A program made the position numbers and the translations under genes. The notes beneath the pieces were generated by a model. That model worked only from the letters and a program-made list of their open reading frames with translations, did not search any database and had not been told where the DNA came from. 52,161 nt of DNA, taken from assembly GCA_044425575.1 (NCBI GenBank), contig JAWXVE010000005.1:1-52161 (forward strand), in the 5' to 3' direction. The DNA is from JAWXVE01 sp044425575 (GTDB taxonomy: Bacteria > Bacillota > Clostridia > Lachnospirales > Lachnospiraceae). Shown in pieces: positions 23,645 through 34,200 of this stretch. Position 1 is the stretch's first letter. Every line of letters starts with the position of its first letter.

Positions 23645-24571
23645 ATGAGCCAAAGGTTTCATAAGATTATAACGGGTATAACAATACTAATATCACTTGT
23701 AATGGTGGCTTGCTCTTCGTCAGAAAGTGATACAAATTCCACTCGAGAATACACGCTGTATTTCTTAAGTGCGGAGGAAGATCGATTAGTAAGTGTGAAG
23801 TATCCAGTAGAGGAAACGGAGAAAGCAGAACTAGTGGATGAGATTGTGGCTTATATGAAAGGTCACTTAGAGAATTACGATTACAAGCCAATTTTAAGTG
23901 AGTCCCTTAATCTAGAGCAGATTATTTTATACGATACAACAGCCACTCTTTATTTTGATAAGTCTTACTTAGATTTAGCTCCAACCACTGAGATTCTAGT
24001 TCGTGCAGGTATTGTGAAGAATCTTACACAAATCTCAGGAGTGGAACATATTAGCATTCAGATTGATGAACAGCCTCTTACTAATGTAGATGGTAGCATT
24101 GTTGGAGCCATGACATCAAAAATGTTTATGGATAGTGCGCAAAATGATTTTGAAGACTACGAGAAGATTAAACTGACCTTATATTATGCCAATGAAGAGA
24201 TGACTCAATTAGTAGGTGTATCAGAAGAAGTTGTTTATACAAGTGATATGACATTTGAACGCCTAGTAGTAGAAGAACTTATAAAAGGAACGGAAGAAGA
24301 AGGATATTATGGAACCATTAATCCAGATACTAAGATTATTAATATAAGCACGAAAGATGGAGTCTGTTATGTGAATTTAGATTCTACCTTTTTAACGCCA
24401 GTTACAGGTATTAATGCGGAACTTACCATTTATTCCATTGTGAATTCTTTAGTAGAAGTATCCAATATTAATAAAGTACAGATTTCCATTAATGGAGATA
24501 CTAGTTATACGTATTTAGAACAAATACCACTTACTACGATTTTTGAAAGAAACCTCGAAATTGTAGAATAA
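23645..24571 (+). CDS. GerMN-domain lipoprotein
   Basis: A 308-aa lipoprotein: signal helix at about residues 8-22 ending in the lipobox MVAC with Cys23. Two GerMN domains follow (about 37-160 and 172-300), each with the TLYF/TLYY start strand and a conserved ITGVEHI- or VSNINKVQISI-like end. GerM is a sporulation and germination protein, and GerMN lipoproteins beside a two-component pair are common in clostridia, where they may tune the kinase (as YycH-like or LpqB-type partners do). It starts 18 bp after the kinase gene. Confidence 0.85.
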   Translation: MSQRFHKIITGITILISLVMVACSSSESDTNSTREYTLYFLSAEEDRLVSVKYPVEETEKAELVDEIVAYMKGHLENYDYKPILSESLNLEQIILYDTTATLYFDKSYLDLAPTTEILVRAGIVKNLTQISGVEHISIQIDEQPLTNVDGSIVGAMTSKMFMDSAQNDFEDYEKIKLTLYYANEEMTQLVGVSEEVVYTSDMTFERLVVEELIKGTEEEGYYGTINPDTKIINISTKDGVCYVNLDSTFLTPVTGINAELTIYSIVNSLVEVSNINKVQISINGDTSYTYLEQIPLTTIFERNLEIVE

Positions 24572-24611
24572 TCAACTAAATAGAAGTTTGATACTTCGGA
24601 CAGGAGAAAAG

Positions 24612-26867
24612 ATGAAACGACCCTTATGTTTAATCTGTTTTCTCTTTTTAGTAACCTTTGTATTCATCACACAATATAGTAAGACTGCTGCTACAGAGGT
24701 GGCAGTAGCGGGAGCGGGGTTATTTATTGGTACCCTAGAAGAGAAACAGGTAACAGAAGAGAGAACGGTATTATGGCTTAGCAATGTAACAACTTATGAT
24801 TCATACACTTCTTATGATGCTGCTCTTGCACAGCATAATCAAGCAACACAATCCCCAATTGAAACGTATTCAGTTATTATCTATTGCACTGGTATGGAAG
24901 CAGAAGAAGTTCCTAAGATGGGTGCTACTGTACTTGTGAGCGGAACGGCTAGAACCTTTAGCCATGCAACGAATTATGGAGAATTTGACCAAGCATCATA
25001 TCAGCAAAATCTTGGATACGATTTCTATGTTACAAGTGGTATTCTAGTAGCTACTAGCAACTCCTATCATCGGTATTACGAGGCACTGTATATAATCAAA
25101 CAAAACTTATCAAGTCGCTTTCAGCTGTATCTCCCAGAAAAAGAGGCTAGTATTATGAAAGCTATGTTGTTAGGAGAGAAACAAGACTTAGATGAAGGAA
25201 TCTCTTATCTCTATCAGAAGAATGGAATCATCCATATTCTTGCTATATCAGGTCTGCATATCTCTATGATTGGCATGTTTCTCTATCAAGCGGGCAAGAA
25301 ATGTGGTATTACGCTGCCGATTATATCTTGTGTCACAATTATATGTCTCACACAATATGTAGTGATGACAGGCGCGACAGCCTCTGGAATACGTGCAGTA
25401 TCTATGTTTGCCATTTATTTATTTGCCCTTTATAATCGAAGGTCTTATGATATCGTGACGGCAATGTCACTTGCATACGTATTATTGCTTCTACAAAATC
25501 CATACGCTATGTATCAAGTAGGGTGTCAATTATCTTTTGGCGCAATTCTTGCAATTGGATTGTTAAATCCTGCAATATGCAGATTAATCCCCTTGCCAGA
25601 AGAAGAAAAAAGAAGTGTGAAAGCCTTATTTTATCAAGCATTTCTCGTATCCTTCAGCGTGCAAATAATGACGCTTCCAATTCTCATTACTTGCTACTAT
25701 GAGTATCCAATTACCTCCATTGTACTAAATTTACTGATTGTGCCAACGGTGGGTATCGTAGTGGCTCTTGGAATAGGACTGCTTGGATTTAGCTTTTTTA
25801 GTAGTATGCTTGCCCAATGTGTTGCCATACTAATAGAGATCATCTTGCAGTGTTATGAGATGATTTGTGAATTTATGTTAGCAATTCCCTTTCAGTTATT
25901 ACCTATTGCTATGATTACACCATTGGAAATCATATGCTATTATGTAGTCATTGCAGGCGTGATCTATTGGAATAAGTGGACGCCAACTGTGCGAATAGCA
26001 AAAGGTGCAATTCTGTGTATTGCTATTGGTATGTTGCTCTACTCTCCTAATTCAAATCTTAGAATCACCATGATTGATGTAGGGCAAGGAGATGGAATCC
26101 TTATAGAAACGCCTAGTAATCAAGCATATTTATTAGATGGTGGAAGTACGACGAAAACAGATGTGGGGAATTATCAGATCATCCCTACCTTAAAATATTA
26201 TGGAATTCGCAAGTTGGACGGAGTATTCATTACTCATATGGATTCAGACCATTATAGTGGTATATGTGAAATCCTAGAAGTGCAATCTACTACAGGAGAA
26301 ATAGAAATTGAAGCTATGTATTTGACTAAGAATGTAACAACTGATAAGGCATCAGAATTGTATGAATTAATTGCTCTATGTGAGATTCCAATCTATTACC
26401 TAGATACTTCTATGGAACTTAGAGACGGAGAGGTGAATTTTCAGGTCTTAATGCCTTATGATGGTTATGTGCCAGCCACAGAAAATGAAAATTCACTGGT
26501 GATGCGAATTACATATGGTGATTTTGATATATTATGTACAGGGGATATGGAAGCAGAAGGAGAAGAGAAGCTTATTGATTCTATTCTTGCCCTAGAAGGT
26601 GGACAGGTAGATTATGAAATCTTAAAAGTGGGACACCATGGTTCTAATAATGCAACAAGCGAACAATTGTTAGAGGTGATTCAAGGAGAAGTAGCCTTAA
26701 TCTCTTGTGGTCTTAATAATGTATATGGCCATCCCCATGAGGATGTATCAGCACGTTTAGAAGAAGCTGGAATGGAAGTATATGAAACTCCAAAAGTAGG
26801 AGCCATTGTAATAGAAAGCAATGGAAAGGATTACTGGATTGAGACCTTTCTAGAAACCAATCTTTAG
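24612..26867 (+). CDS. comEC: ComEC/Rec2 DNA-uptake channel
   Basis: ComEC forms the channel carrying single-stranded DNA across the membrane during transformation. From ATG 24612 (AGGAG upstream) it is 751 aa. Order: N-terminal membrane helix, an OB-fold-like extracellular region (DUF4131, about 30-160), the competence-domain membrane core with HILAISGLHISMIG (about 205-220), then a C-terminal metallo-beta-lactamase domain (MIDVGQGDGILIE, THMDSDHYSG at about 537-546, KVGHHGS). All metal ligands of the nuclease-like domain appear intact. ComEA is 3.1 kb upstream, so DNA binding and transport parts of the machinery are both here. Confidence 0.95.
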   Translation: MKRPLCLICFLFLVTFVFITQYSKTAATEVAVAGAGLFIGTLEEKQVTEERTVLWLSNVTTYDSYTSYDAALAQHNQATQSPIETYSVIIYCTGMEAEEVPKMGATVLVSGTARTFSHATNYGEFDQASYQQNLGYDFYVTSGILVATSNSYHRYYEALYIIKQNLSSRFQLYLPEKEASIMKAMLLGEKQDLDEGISYLYQKNGIIHILAISGLHISMIGMFLYQAGKKCGITLPIISCVTIICLTQYVVMTGATASGIRAVSMFAIYLFALYNRRSYDIVTAMSLAYVLLLLQNPYAMYQVGCQLSFGAILAIGLLNPAICRLIPLPEEEKRSVKALFYQAFLVSFSVQIMTLPILITCYYEYPITSIVLNLLIVPTVGIVVALGIGLLGFSFFSSMLAQCVAILIEIILQCYEMICEFMLAIPFQLLPIAMITPLEIICYYVVIAGVIYWNKWTPTVRIAKGAILCIAIGMLLYSPNSNLRITMIDVGQGDGILIETPSNQAYLLDGGSTTKTDVGNYQIIPTLKYYGIRKLDGVFITHMDSDHYSGICEILEVQSTTGEIEIEAMYLTKNVTTDKASELYELIALCEIPIYYLDTSMELRDGEVNFQVLMPYDGYVPATENENSLVMRITYGDFDILCTGDMEAEGEEKLIDSILALEGGQVDYEILKVGHHGSNNATSEQLLEVIQGEVALISCGLNNVYGHPHEDVSARLEEAGMEVYETPKVGAIVIESNGKDYWIETFLETNL

Positions 26868-26870
26868 CAG

Positions 26871-26899
26871 TTGAAAGTTAGAATGCAAAACGGTATAAT
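26871..26899 (+). promoter_or_regulatory. sigma-A promoter of holA operon
   Basis: TTGAAA (26871-26876), 17 bp, TATAAT (26894-26899), directly after the comEC stop and 37 bp before the holA start. A strong vegetative promoter by sequence. Confidence 0.8.
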
Positions 26900-26936
26900 G
26901 AGGTTCAGTAATAATCAACAGAAAATAAGGTGACCT

Positions 26937-27947
26937 ATGCAAAGAATTAATACAGACATACAAAATAACACATACGCAAGAGTCTATTTATTATATGGGG
27001 AAGAATCCTATTTACGCCATCAATATCGAGATAAATTGCGGGATGCAGTTGCCACAAAAGATGATTCCATGAATTACCATTACTATGAAGGGAAATCAAT
27101 TAACTTCGGTGCTATTATTGACTTGGCAGAAACCATGCCATTTCTTGCAGAGTATAAGGTGATTGTAATAGAGAATAGTGGTGCTTGTACCCAGTCTGCC
27201 GATCAGATTGCAGAGTATATACAGTCTATTCCGGAGAGCACCATTTTAATCTTTGTGGAAGAAGCAGTAGATCGTAGAAATAAGCTCTACAAAGCCATTG
27301 CAAAGTATGGTCACTGTGCGAATTTTGAGCGGCAGACCGAAGCTATTTTAACAAAATGGATTGGGGGACTCCTTCAGCAAGAGGGGAAAACAATTCCCAG
27401 GGAAACCATTGGATTCTTCTTAGAGAAAACAGGTTTTGAAATGGAACAGATTCGCATGGAACTAGAAAAGTTAACCTGCTACACTTATGGTAGAGAGGAG
27501 ATTACTAGTAAGGATGTAGAAGCAATTGTTAGTACAAGGATTCAAAATCACATCTTTGATATGTTAAGTGCCATTACCATGAGAAACCAACGAGAAGCCC
27601 TCAGGCTCTATTATGATTTATTAGGGTTAAAAGAGCCACCTATGAAGATTTTAGTACTATTAGCAAAGCAATTCAATCAATTATATCATGTGAAATTATT
27701 GCAAGGGAAGGGGTATCAAGAGAAGGTAATCGCCAAGGAACTTGGGATACAACCTTTTCTAGTTGCAAAATATGCAAGGCAGGCAAGAGGATCGAGTATA
27801 GAACATCTTAGGCAGGCAGTGGAAGATTGTGTACAATTAGATGAAAGAATTAAGACAGGTAGAGAAAACGACCGCACGGGTGTAGAATTATTCATTATTA
27901 CCTATAGTGCAAGTGAGTCAAGAAAGAAGGGAGTTACCACCACATGA
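26937..27947 (+). CDS. holA: DNA polymerase III delta subunit
   Basis: HolA opens the beta clamp within the clamp loader. The 336-aa protein has the NTYARVYLLYGEESYLR start of the Gram-positive delta family, an AAA-like fold without Walker A (as expected for delta), and a C-terminal collar domain with QLYHVKLLQGKGY and the final LFIITYSAS. It overlaps the DUF1653 gene by 4 bp (ATGA). Its place directly after comEC is a common clostridial and bacillar order (comEC-holA). Confidence 0.92.
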   Translation: MQRINTDIQNNTYARVYLLYGEESYLRHQYRDKLRDAVATKDDSMNYHYYEGKSINFGAIIDLAETMPFLAEYKVIVIENSGACTQSADQIAEYIQSIPESTILIFVEEAVDRRNKLYKAIAKYGHCANFERQTEAILTKWIGGLLQQEGKTIPRETIGFFLEKTGFEMEQIRMELEKLTCYTYGREEITSKDVEAIVSTRIQNHIFDMLSAITMRNQREALRLYYDLLGLKEPPMKILVLLAKQFNQLYHVKLLQGKGYQEKVIAKELGIQPFLVAKYARQARGSSIEHLRQAVEDCVQLDERIKTGRENDRTGVELFIITYSASESRKKGVTTT

Positions 27948-28405
27948 GACATATACCAAAGGCTGGAGATCAATACAAACATTTTAAAGGAGGTCAATAT
28001 GAGATTATCACGACCGCATTACATTCGGAGACCTTAGAAGAGCAAGTGGTGTATCGCCAAATGGCTTCTCCACATGACGCATATGTTAGACCTCTTTGGA
28101 TGTTTCTAGAAGAAGTGGATAAGGAGAAATATCCGGATGTAGCACAACACAATCGTTTCGAGTTACTCACAGGTGAGAAGGATGAAGAGGAAGTGCCAGA
28201 ATTATTGCTGCAATTTTTCGACGAATCAACGTATACAGCAAAGGCAAAAGTGCTAGAATCTATGAAAAATATCATAACAGAACAAATGTTGAATTCCATG
28301 TCAATGTCTACGGATATTGTGTTACCTGAAGGAGAATTGGAAGAACAGTATGAAGAGTTTCGCAATTGTTTATCTTTGCGGGGTAAATTCGAACGAGATC
28401 GTTAG
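27944..28405 (+). CDS. DUF1653 domain protein
   Basis: A 153-aa soluble protein. The first ~70 residues match DUF1653 (GDQYKHFKGGQYEIITTALHSETLEEQVVYRQ then YVRPLWMFLEEV), a small SH3-like barrel found alone in many bacteria. The remaining half is acidic and helical, without known motif. Translation is coupled to holA by a 4-bp overlap; mutY follows after 2 bp. Function unknown. Confidence 0.85.
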   Translation: MRHIPKAGDQYKHFKGGQYEIITTALHSETLEEQVVYRQMASPHDAYVRPLWMFLEEVDKEKYPDVAQHNRFELLTGEKDEEEVPELLLQFFDESTYTAKAKVLESMKNIITEQMLNSMSMSTDIVLPEGELEEQYEEFRNCLSLRGKFERDR

Positions 28406-28407
28406 GA

Positions 28408-29526
28408 ATGGAGAATCCAGTGGAAGTACGAGAAGAGTTAGTAGAACCACTATTAACATGGTATGGCATTCATGCAAGAGAATTACCGTGGAGAATAGAG
28501 AAAAACCCCTATCAGATCTGGATATCAGAAATCATGTTACAGCAGACAAGGGTAGAGGCGGTAAAGCCATATTATGAGAGGTTTCTTAAGGCATTTCCTA
28601 ATGTAACACAATTGGCAGCAGCTCATGAAGATACGCTGCTGAAATTATGGGAGGGTTTAGGTTATTACAATCGAGTAAGGAATCTGCAAAAGGCAGCCAT
28701 TCTCATGGTAGAACAATATAATGGCACAATGCCTAAGAACTACGAAGAACTATTAGCTTTACCAGGAATCGGTACTTATACAGCAGGAGCCATTGCGTCC
28801 ATTGCTTACGGAGCATGTGTTCCAGCTATTGATGGGAATGTGTTACGGATTATAGCAAGGGTAGAAGCAGATTACAGTGATATTGCAAGTCCCAAGGTAA
28901 AGAAAGAACTAGAAGTGGCTATGAAGCCAGTGATTCCAGCAGGAAGAGCAGGAGATTTTAATCAAGCATTAATGGAATTAGGAGCAACGGTATGCCTTCC
29001 CAATGGAGCCCCTAATTGTTCCCAATGTCCATGGAAGCAATTATGCCAATCCTATGAGCGCAACCTTACGACTACCCTACCAATCAAAGCCGCGAAAAAG
29101 AAAAGAGTCATAGAGGAAAAAACTATACTTGTTATACAAGACCAGTCTAGAGTCTTGTTAAGAAAGCGAAATTCTAAGGGACTATTAGCAGGTATGTATG
29201 AATTTCCTTCCATAGAGGGCTATGTGGATCAGTCGCATATTCTTGCCTATATGAAGCAATTAGGATACCCCGCTATTCGTTTAAAAGAATTAGACGAGAG
29301 CAAGCATATCTTCAGCCATCGAGAATGGCATATGAAAGGTTACTTGATTATGGTAGATGAATTGTTAATCTCTGGTAACGGCCATAAGATGGATGCTAGT
29401 CTCCAATTAATTGAAACCATTGAAACAGAACGTCATTATCCAATTCCTGCTGCCTTTGCCAAGTATGCTGCCTATTTGAATATTAAGCTGGGTCAGGACA
29501 AGTATCGAGATGATACTTCCATATAA
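28408..29526 (+). CDS. mutY: A/G-specific adenine glycosylase MutY
   Basis: MutY removes adenine mispaired with 8-oxoguanine. The 372-aa protein has the ELPWR start, the catalytic Glu in SEIMLQQTRVE (about residue 38), the helix-hairpin-helix LPGIGTYTAG (about 117-126), the catalytic Asp in AIDGNVLRI (about 143), a 4Fe-4S cluster motif, and a C-terminal NUDIX-like domain that reads 8-oxoG (about 235-350). The cluster spacing is Cx7Cx2Cx5C, one residue longer in the first gap than in the Escherichia enzyme. The ribosome site is weak (AGGA just before ATG), consistent with coupling to the preceding gene. Confidence 0.93.
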   Translation: MENPVEVREELVEPLLTWYGIHARELPWRIEKNPYQIWISEIMLQQTRVEAVKPYYERFLKAFPNVTQLAAAHEDTLLKLWEGLGYYNRVRNLQKAAILMVEQYNGTMPKNYEELLALPGIGTYTAGAIASIAYGACVPAIDGNVLRIIARVEADYSDIASPKVKKELEVAMKPVIPAGRAGDFNQALMELGATVCLPNGAPNCSQCPWKQLCQSYERNLTTTLPIKAAKKKRVIEEKTILVIQDQSRVLLRKRNSKGLLAGMYEFPSIEGYVDQSHILAYMKQLGYPAIRLKELDESKHIFSHREWHMKGYLIMVDELLISGNGHKMDASLQLIETIETERHYPIPAAFAKYAAYLNIKLGQDKYRDDTSI

Positions 29527-29565
29527 CAGAAAACAGTATGAAAAATAAAGTTTTATCACAATTTG

Positions 29566-29594
29566 TTGATATTCTCCTGAGTATGTGGTAGGAT
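29566..29594 (+). promoter_or_regulatory. candidate sigma-A promoter of patatin gene
   Basis: TTGATA (29566-29571), 17 bp, TAGGAT (29589-29594) in the 128-bp gap after mutY. Confidence 0.45.
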
Positions 29595-29654
29595 TGTATC
29601 ATTCGTCGAGAATTGGCATATGTATCATTTTGCATGTAGAACAAAGGGAACGTT

Positions 29655-30509
29655 ATGAGTAGAATAGGATTAGTATTATCAGGTGGAATGATGAAGGGCG
29701 CCTATCAAGCAGGCGTTTTGAAAGCCTTATTAGAATATATTAAAGAAGATGAATTTCACATGGTGAGTGGTGCCTCTATTGGTGCGGTTAATGGCTATGC
29801 TGCCATGTGTGGCAATTTAGACTGTACCCAGAATATGTGGTTGCAGACCACCATTGAATCGACCTATTCATTTGTAGGAGATTTGTTACGTCATAACTTT
29901 GTTCACCCATATTTAGAAGAAATGGTGGGTCATGACAAGTTAAAGTGCAGGAATTTTATTATTCCAGTATTTAACTTCACTAGTAAAAAGTTAGAATATG
30001 TTAACTTAACCAATCAATCACAAGAAGATCGATTACGTTATATGCAAGCTAGTGTGGCACTTCCAGGCTACAATGATGCAATTCGCATACAGAATCAGTC
30101 CTATTATGATGGAGCAATGATTGATAACATTCCTATTTTGCCTCTACAAGAGGAAGGACTAGATTATATTATATGTGTTTATTTTGATCGAAGTAATTAC
30201 TTCTTTGAGACGAAAGAATTAGATGATAAGATTATACGAATTAATTTTAACGAAGAGAATGGCCTAAGAAGTTCAATGATGGTTAGTAGTGAAAATGTGG
30301 GACGAATGTATCAGGAAGGTTATGAACGGACGAAGCATATCTGTAGTACATTATTTCAACAAGGAACTGATGATGTGTCCTTCATTCTGGAACAGAATAA
30401 GAAAATGCAAGAACATATGGAATCTAAGAAGATTCGTATTTCTGGTGATGTGATTGTAAATAATTTGAATAAAGTTCTAAAGAAATTAGTGGCTAGAAAA
30501 TTGGTTTAG
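29655..30509 (+). CDS. patatin-like phospholipase
   Basis: A 284-aa patatin-family acyl hydrolase with the Ser-Asp dyad: oxyanion-hole GGMMKG (residues 10-15), nucleophile Ser41 in GASIG and Asp152 in DGAMIDN. The usual DGG/A motif is DGA. No signal peptide, so it probably acts on membrane lipids from the cytosolic side; the substrate is not known. The stop codon lies inside a 16-bp perfect inverted repeat. It is the last clearly host gene before the restriction island. Confidence 0.9.
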   Translation: MSRIGLVLSGGMMKGAYQAGVLKALLEYIKEDEFHMVSGASIGAVNGYAAMCGNLDCTQNMWLQTTIESTYSFVGDLLRHNFVHPYLEEMVGHDKLKCRNFIIPVFNFTSKKLEYVNLTNQSQEDRLRYMQASVALPGYNDAIRIQNQSYYDGAMIDNIPILPLQEEGLDYIICVYFDRSNYFFETKELDDKIIRINFNEENGLRSSMMVSSENVGRMYQEGYERTKHICSTLFQQGTDDVSFILEQNKKMQEHMESKKIRISGDVIVNNLNKVLKKLVARKLV

Positions 30510-30540
30510 GTGTCAAAACTTGTATTTTGACACCTAAACC
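30503..30540. other. 16-bp perfect inverted repeat at end of patatin gene
   Basis: GGTTTAGGTGTCAAAA (30503-30518) and TTTTGACACCTAAACC (30525-30540) flank a 6-nt loop. The patatin stop codon TAG (30507-30509) lies in the left arm. No T-run follows on the + strand, so it is not a standard terminator; it could be a strong mRNA 3' hairpin. Confidence 0.65.
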
Positions 30541-31055
30541 CCAAATGATATAAAAAATAAGAATGAGTAGCAGACCATGTAAATCTAGGAATACAGATAC
30601 ATGGTCTGCTTGTTCGTATAAAGTGAATGACTATTAAGAGGAAGGGAATGCTTACTGTAGAAATTATAAATCGGGAATTAAAATATATAAAGGATTCCTT
30701 GAAAAGACGGGGATTAAGAAGGGTTTTCTGGAAGTATACGATGAATTTGACAAAGTATACGAAGCTAGCGTGAATGGGAAGATGAAGAGTCAAGATGAGG
30801 TAGCAAGAAGTAACCAGAGAACATAGATGTTTGAAATGGAGGGACTATTTGGTGAAAATTAGATAGTTTCTCTTTTTAGGCGGTCTCACTTTATGAGTTC
30901 ATATCTTTGTAGTTGTTAATTGAAATGTACCTTGTAGAATAGTTAAAATATTAATGTTGCCAATTCCTAAAAAAGTAGGATTAATTGTTTACATGAATAG
31001 CTGAAAAATGGTATAATGCTCATTAATTAGTGGCTTTGTATTATAGGAGAGCATG
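30541..31055. other. intergenic stretch at left edge of restriction island
   Basis: A second hairpin pairs GCAGACCATGTA (30570-30581) with TACATGGTCTGC (30598-30609) perfectly, followed by TTGTTC. The frame 30638-30826 is open for 62 codons after a TAA and ends SNQRT, reading like the C-terminal piece of a protein (GFLEKTGIKKGFLEVYDEF is its core), but no start or ribosome site is seen; it may be a gene relic. From 30830 to 30985 I see nothing, then the promoter at 30988. Confidence 0.5.
30988..31017 (+). promoter_or_regulatory. sigma-A promoter of XRE-hsdRMS operon
   Basis: TTTACA (30988-30993), 18 bp, TATAAT (31012-31017), 38 bp before the XRE start. It likely drives the regulator and the restriction genes together. 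Confidence 0.7.
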
Positions 31056-31262
31056 ATGGGTATAAACTACAATAAATTATGGAAAATATTATCGGATAAA
31101 AATATGAAAAAGCAGGATTTACAACAGCTTACACAGTTAAGCAAAGGAACGATTACCAAATTAGGTAAAAATGAGGATGTTAGTACATCTACACTAAGGA
31201 AAATTTGCACGCAGCTAGATTGTGATATTGCAGATATCGTTGAATTTACAAAGGAGGGATAA
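31056..31262 (+). CDS. XRE-family (Cro/CI) small regulator
   Basis: A 68-aa helix-turn-helix protein (QDLQQLTQLSKGTITKLGKN, about residues 19-38) of the small Cro/CI type often placed before restriction-modification genes. ATG 31056 has AGGAG 6 nt upstream; ATG 31053 is too close. Three bases separate its stop from hsdR, so it is co-transcribed. It probably controls expression of the restriction operon, by analogy with C proteins, though no operator palindrome stands out around the promoter. Confidence 0.85.
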   Translation: MGINYNKLWKILSDKNMKKQDLQQLTQLSKGTITKLGKNEDVSTSTLRKICTQLDCDIADIVEFTKEG

Positions 31263-31265
31263 TCC

Positions 31266-34200
31266 ATGGATTCAAACTTTAAGTTTTTAGAGCAGGAATT
31301 TCCGGTACTATATCAGGTGGGAAGTACGGCTGAAAAGTATTTATATTCTGATGCTAATTCGTGTTTAATCAAGCTGGGCATGTTTGGAGAAACAGTGGTG
31401 AATTTGATGCTTAAACTTGATAAGATTGAACCTCCCACATATGACAATACTCATGCAAATAGAATTAAGCTACTGAAAAGAGAAGGTATGATACCTCGTG
31501 AAATAGATGATATTTTATACTCTTTAAGAAAAAATAGAAATGATGCTATACATGCAAATTATGATAATGTAGAACAGTGTAAAATATTATTACAAATGTG
31601 TTTTCATTTGGGAAGTTGGTTTGGTGAGGTATATGGGACAGATGAAATGAATTTTCCTAACTTTGTTATGCCAATAGAAGATAAGACGGACTATTCATTT
31701 GTAATTAATAAACAGGAAAAGAAAATCGAAGAATTAATCATTCAGATAGAAAAAATAAAATGTCAAGATGTATCTTCAAAAGAGCGTATTAAAAAAGTAG
31801 TAGATGCTATTGGTAACATAGATTTATCTGAAAAAGAAACAAGATACATAATAGACGAACAATTAAGAATAGTGGGATGGGAAGTTGACACGCAAGTTCT
31901 TAAGCATTCCAATGGTACAAGACCACAAAAAGGAAAAAATCTTGCTATCGCAGAATGGCCAACAAATGCCATAAACCATAATTATGGATATGTTGACTAT
32001 GCTTTGTTTGTGGATGAAAAGCTAGTAGGAATGATAGAAGCAAAGAAAATGTTAGTAGATGTACCAACTGTGATTGATGTACAGGGCAAGGAATATGCAC
32101 GTAATGTTCGAGAAGAGGATAAAAAATATGTAATTAATAAGTGGAATGGATATCAAGTACCATTTATTTATGCAACGAATGGACGTAAATATCTAAAACA
32201 GATTGAAACAAAATCAGGCATTTGGTCGCTAGATTTAAGAGAAAAAACAAATATTTCAAAAGCATTGCAGGGGTGGATGAGTCCTAATAATATTATACAA
32301 ATTCTTGAGAATGATATTAAGAAAGCTAATCAAAATTTGAAAAATACATCATTTGACTTGCTGCGTGATAAAGACGGACTTAATTTACGTGATTACCAAA
32401 TAAAAGCGATAGAGAAAGCAGAAGAAGCTATTATTGATGGAAATAGAACAGCACTTTTATCCATGGCAACGGGTACTGGTAAAACTCGTACTATTTTGGG
32501 TATGGTGTATCGCTTTTTGAAATCAAAGAGATTTAATAGAATATTATTTTTAGTAGATAGGACAGCACTTGGAGATCAAGCAACGGAAGTATTTGAGGAA
32601 GTAAAATTAGAAGAGTTTCTTACTCTTAATAAGATTTTTAATATAAATAAGCTAGAGGATAAAGAAATCCATAAAGAAACAAGAATTCAAGTTGCTACAG
32701 TACAAAGCCTTGTGAAACGTATTTTATATAATGATGGTGAAATCATGCCAGCGGTTTCTGATTATGATTTGGTTATCATAGATGAGGCGCACAGAGGTTA
32801 TATCTTAGATAAAGAACTTGATGATGATGAACTTATATATCGAAATCAAGATGATTTTTTGAGCAAATACAGAACGGTTATTGAATACTTTGATGCTGTG
32901 AAAGTAGCTCTTACTGCAACACCAGCACTTCATACTACCGAAATTTTTGGTAAACCAGTATTTAATTATTCTTATCGTGAGGCAGTTGTAGAAGGTTATT
33001 TAGTCGATCATGATGCGCCCCACAATATAACTACCAAATTAAGTACAGAAGGAATTGTATATGAAAAAGGTGAAACGGTTGCTGTTTATGACCCTATTAC
33101 AGGAGAAATTGTAAATAGTGCAGAGCTTGAAGATGAACTAAAATTTGACGTGGAAAAGTTTAATAGAAGAGTTATAACAGAACCTTTTAATAAAGCTGTG
33201 CTTGAAGAAATTGCTATGGATATTAATCCAGATGGTGAAGGGAAAACCTTAATCTATGCAGTTGATGACAGTCATGCTGATTTAATTGTAAAAATTCTCA
33301 GAGAATTTTATGATGAAATTGGTATTGATCAAGATGCAATTCAAAAGATTACTGGCAAAACTGGAGATAAAAAGCGTGTTAAAGAGATGATTCGACGATT
33401 TAAAACGGAAACTTATCCCAATATTGCAGTTACTGTTGACTTACTTACTACTGGTATTGATGTGCCAGAGATTACAACGCTTGTTTTTATGCGACGTGTG
33501 AAATCTCGTATTCTATTTGAGCAGATGCTAGGACGTGCAACGAGATTATGTAGTAAGATAAATAAAAGTCATTTTGAAATATATGATCCTGTTGACATTT
33601 ATGAATCACTACAGGATATAAGCACCATGAAACCTGTTGTAGCCAATGCAAGTGCAAGCTTTCATGACTTATTGAATGGACTCGAAGTTCTTGACACTGA
33701 AGAAAAAATACAAAATCAAATAGATTTAATAGTTGCCAAAATCCGAAGAAAACAAAAGCGAATGACAGACAAGCAAAAAGAACATTTTGAAGTTCTGACT
33801 GATGGAAAGGATGTAACTTCTTTTGTGTCACATATCAAATCTTTATCACCGCAAGATGCAAAAGATGCGTTTATCAAGAATTCTAGATTATTTGATATCT
33901 TAAATGAGGGTGGCATAGATACAAGACGCGCTATAGTAATTTCAGATAAAGAAGATGAACTTTTAAGTCATACTCGTGGATACGGGAACGGTCAAAAACC
34001 AGAGGACTATTTGGAAGAATTTAAAAAGTTTATCTCGGAAAATGAAGATAAAATTGAAGCATTGAAGTTGGTTTGTACTCGCCCAAGTTCACTCACTCGC
34101 AAGGAACTTAAAGCATTACGACTTGAACTGGATGGCAATGGATTTACAGAAACACAGCTAAGTAGTGCAATTAATGAAATGAAAAATGAAGATATTGTTA

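Noticed and set aside
30506..30793. 95-codon minus-strand ORF
   Set aside because: It runs through two perfect hairpins, has no ribosome site and reads as low-complexity hydrophobic antisense.
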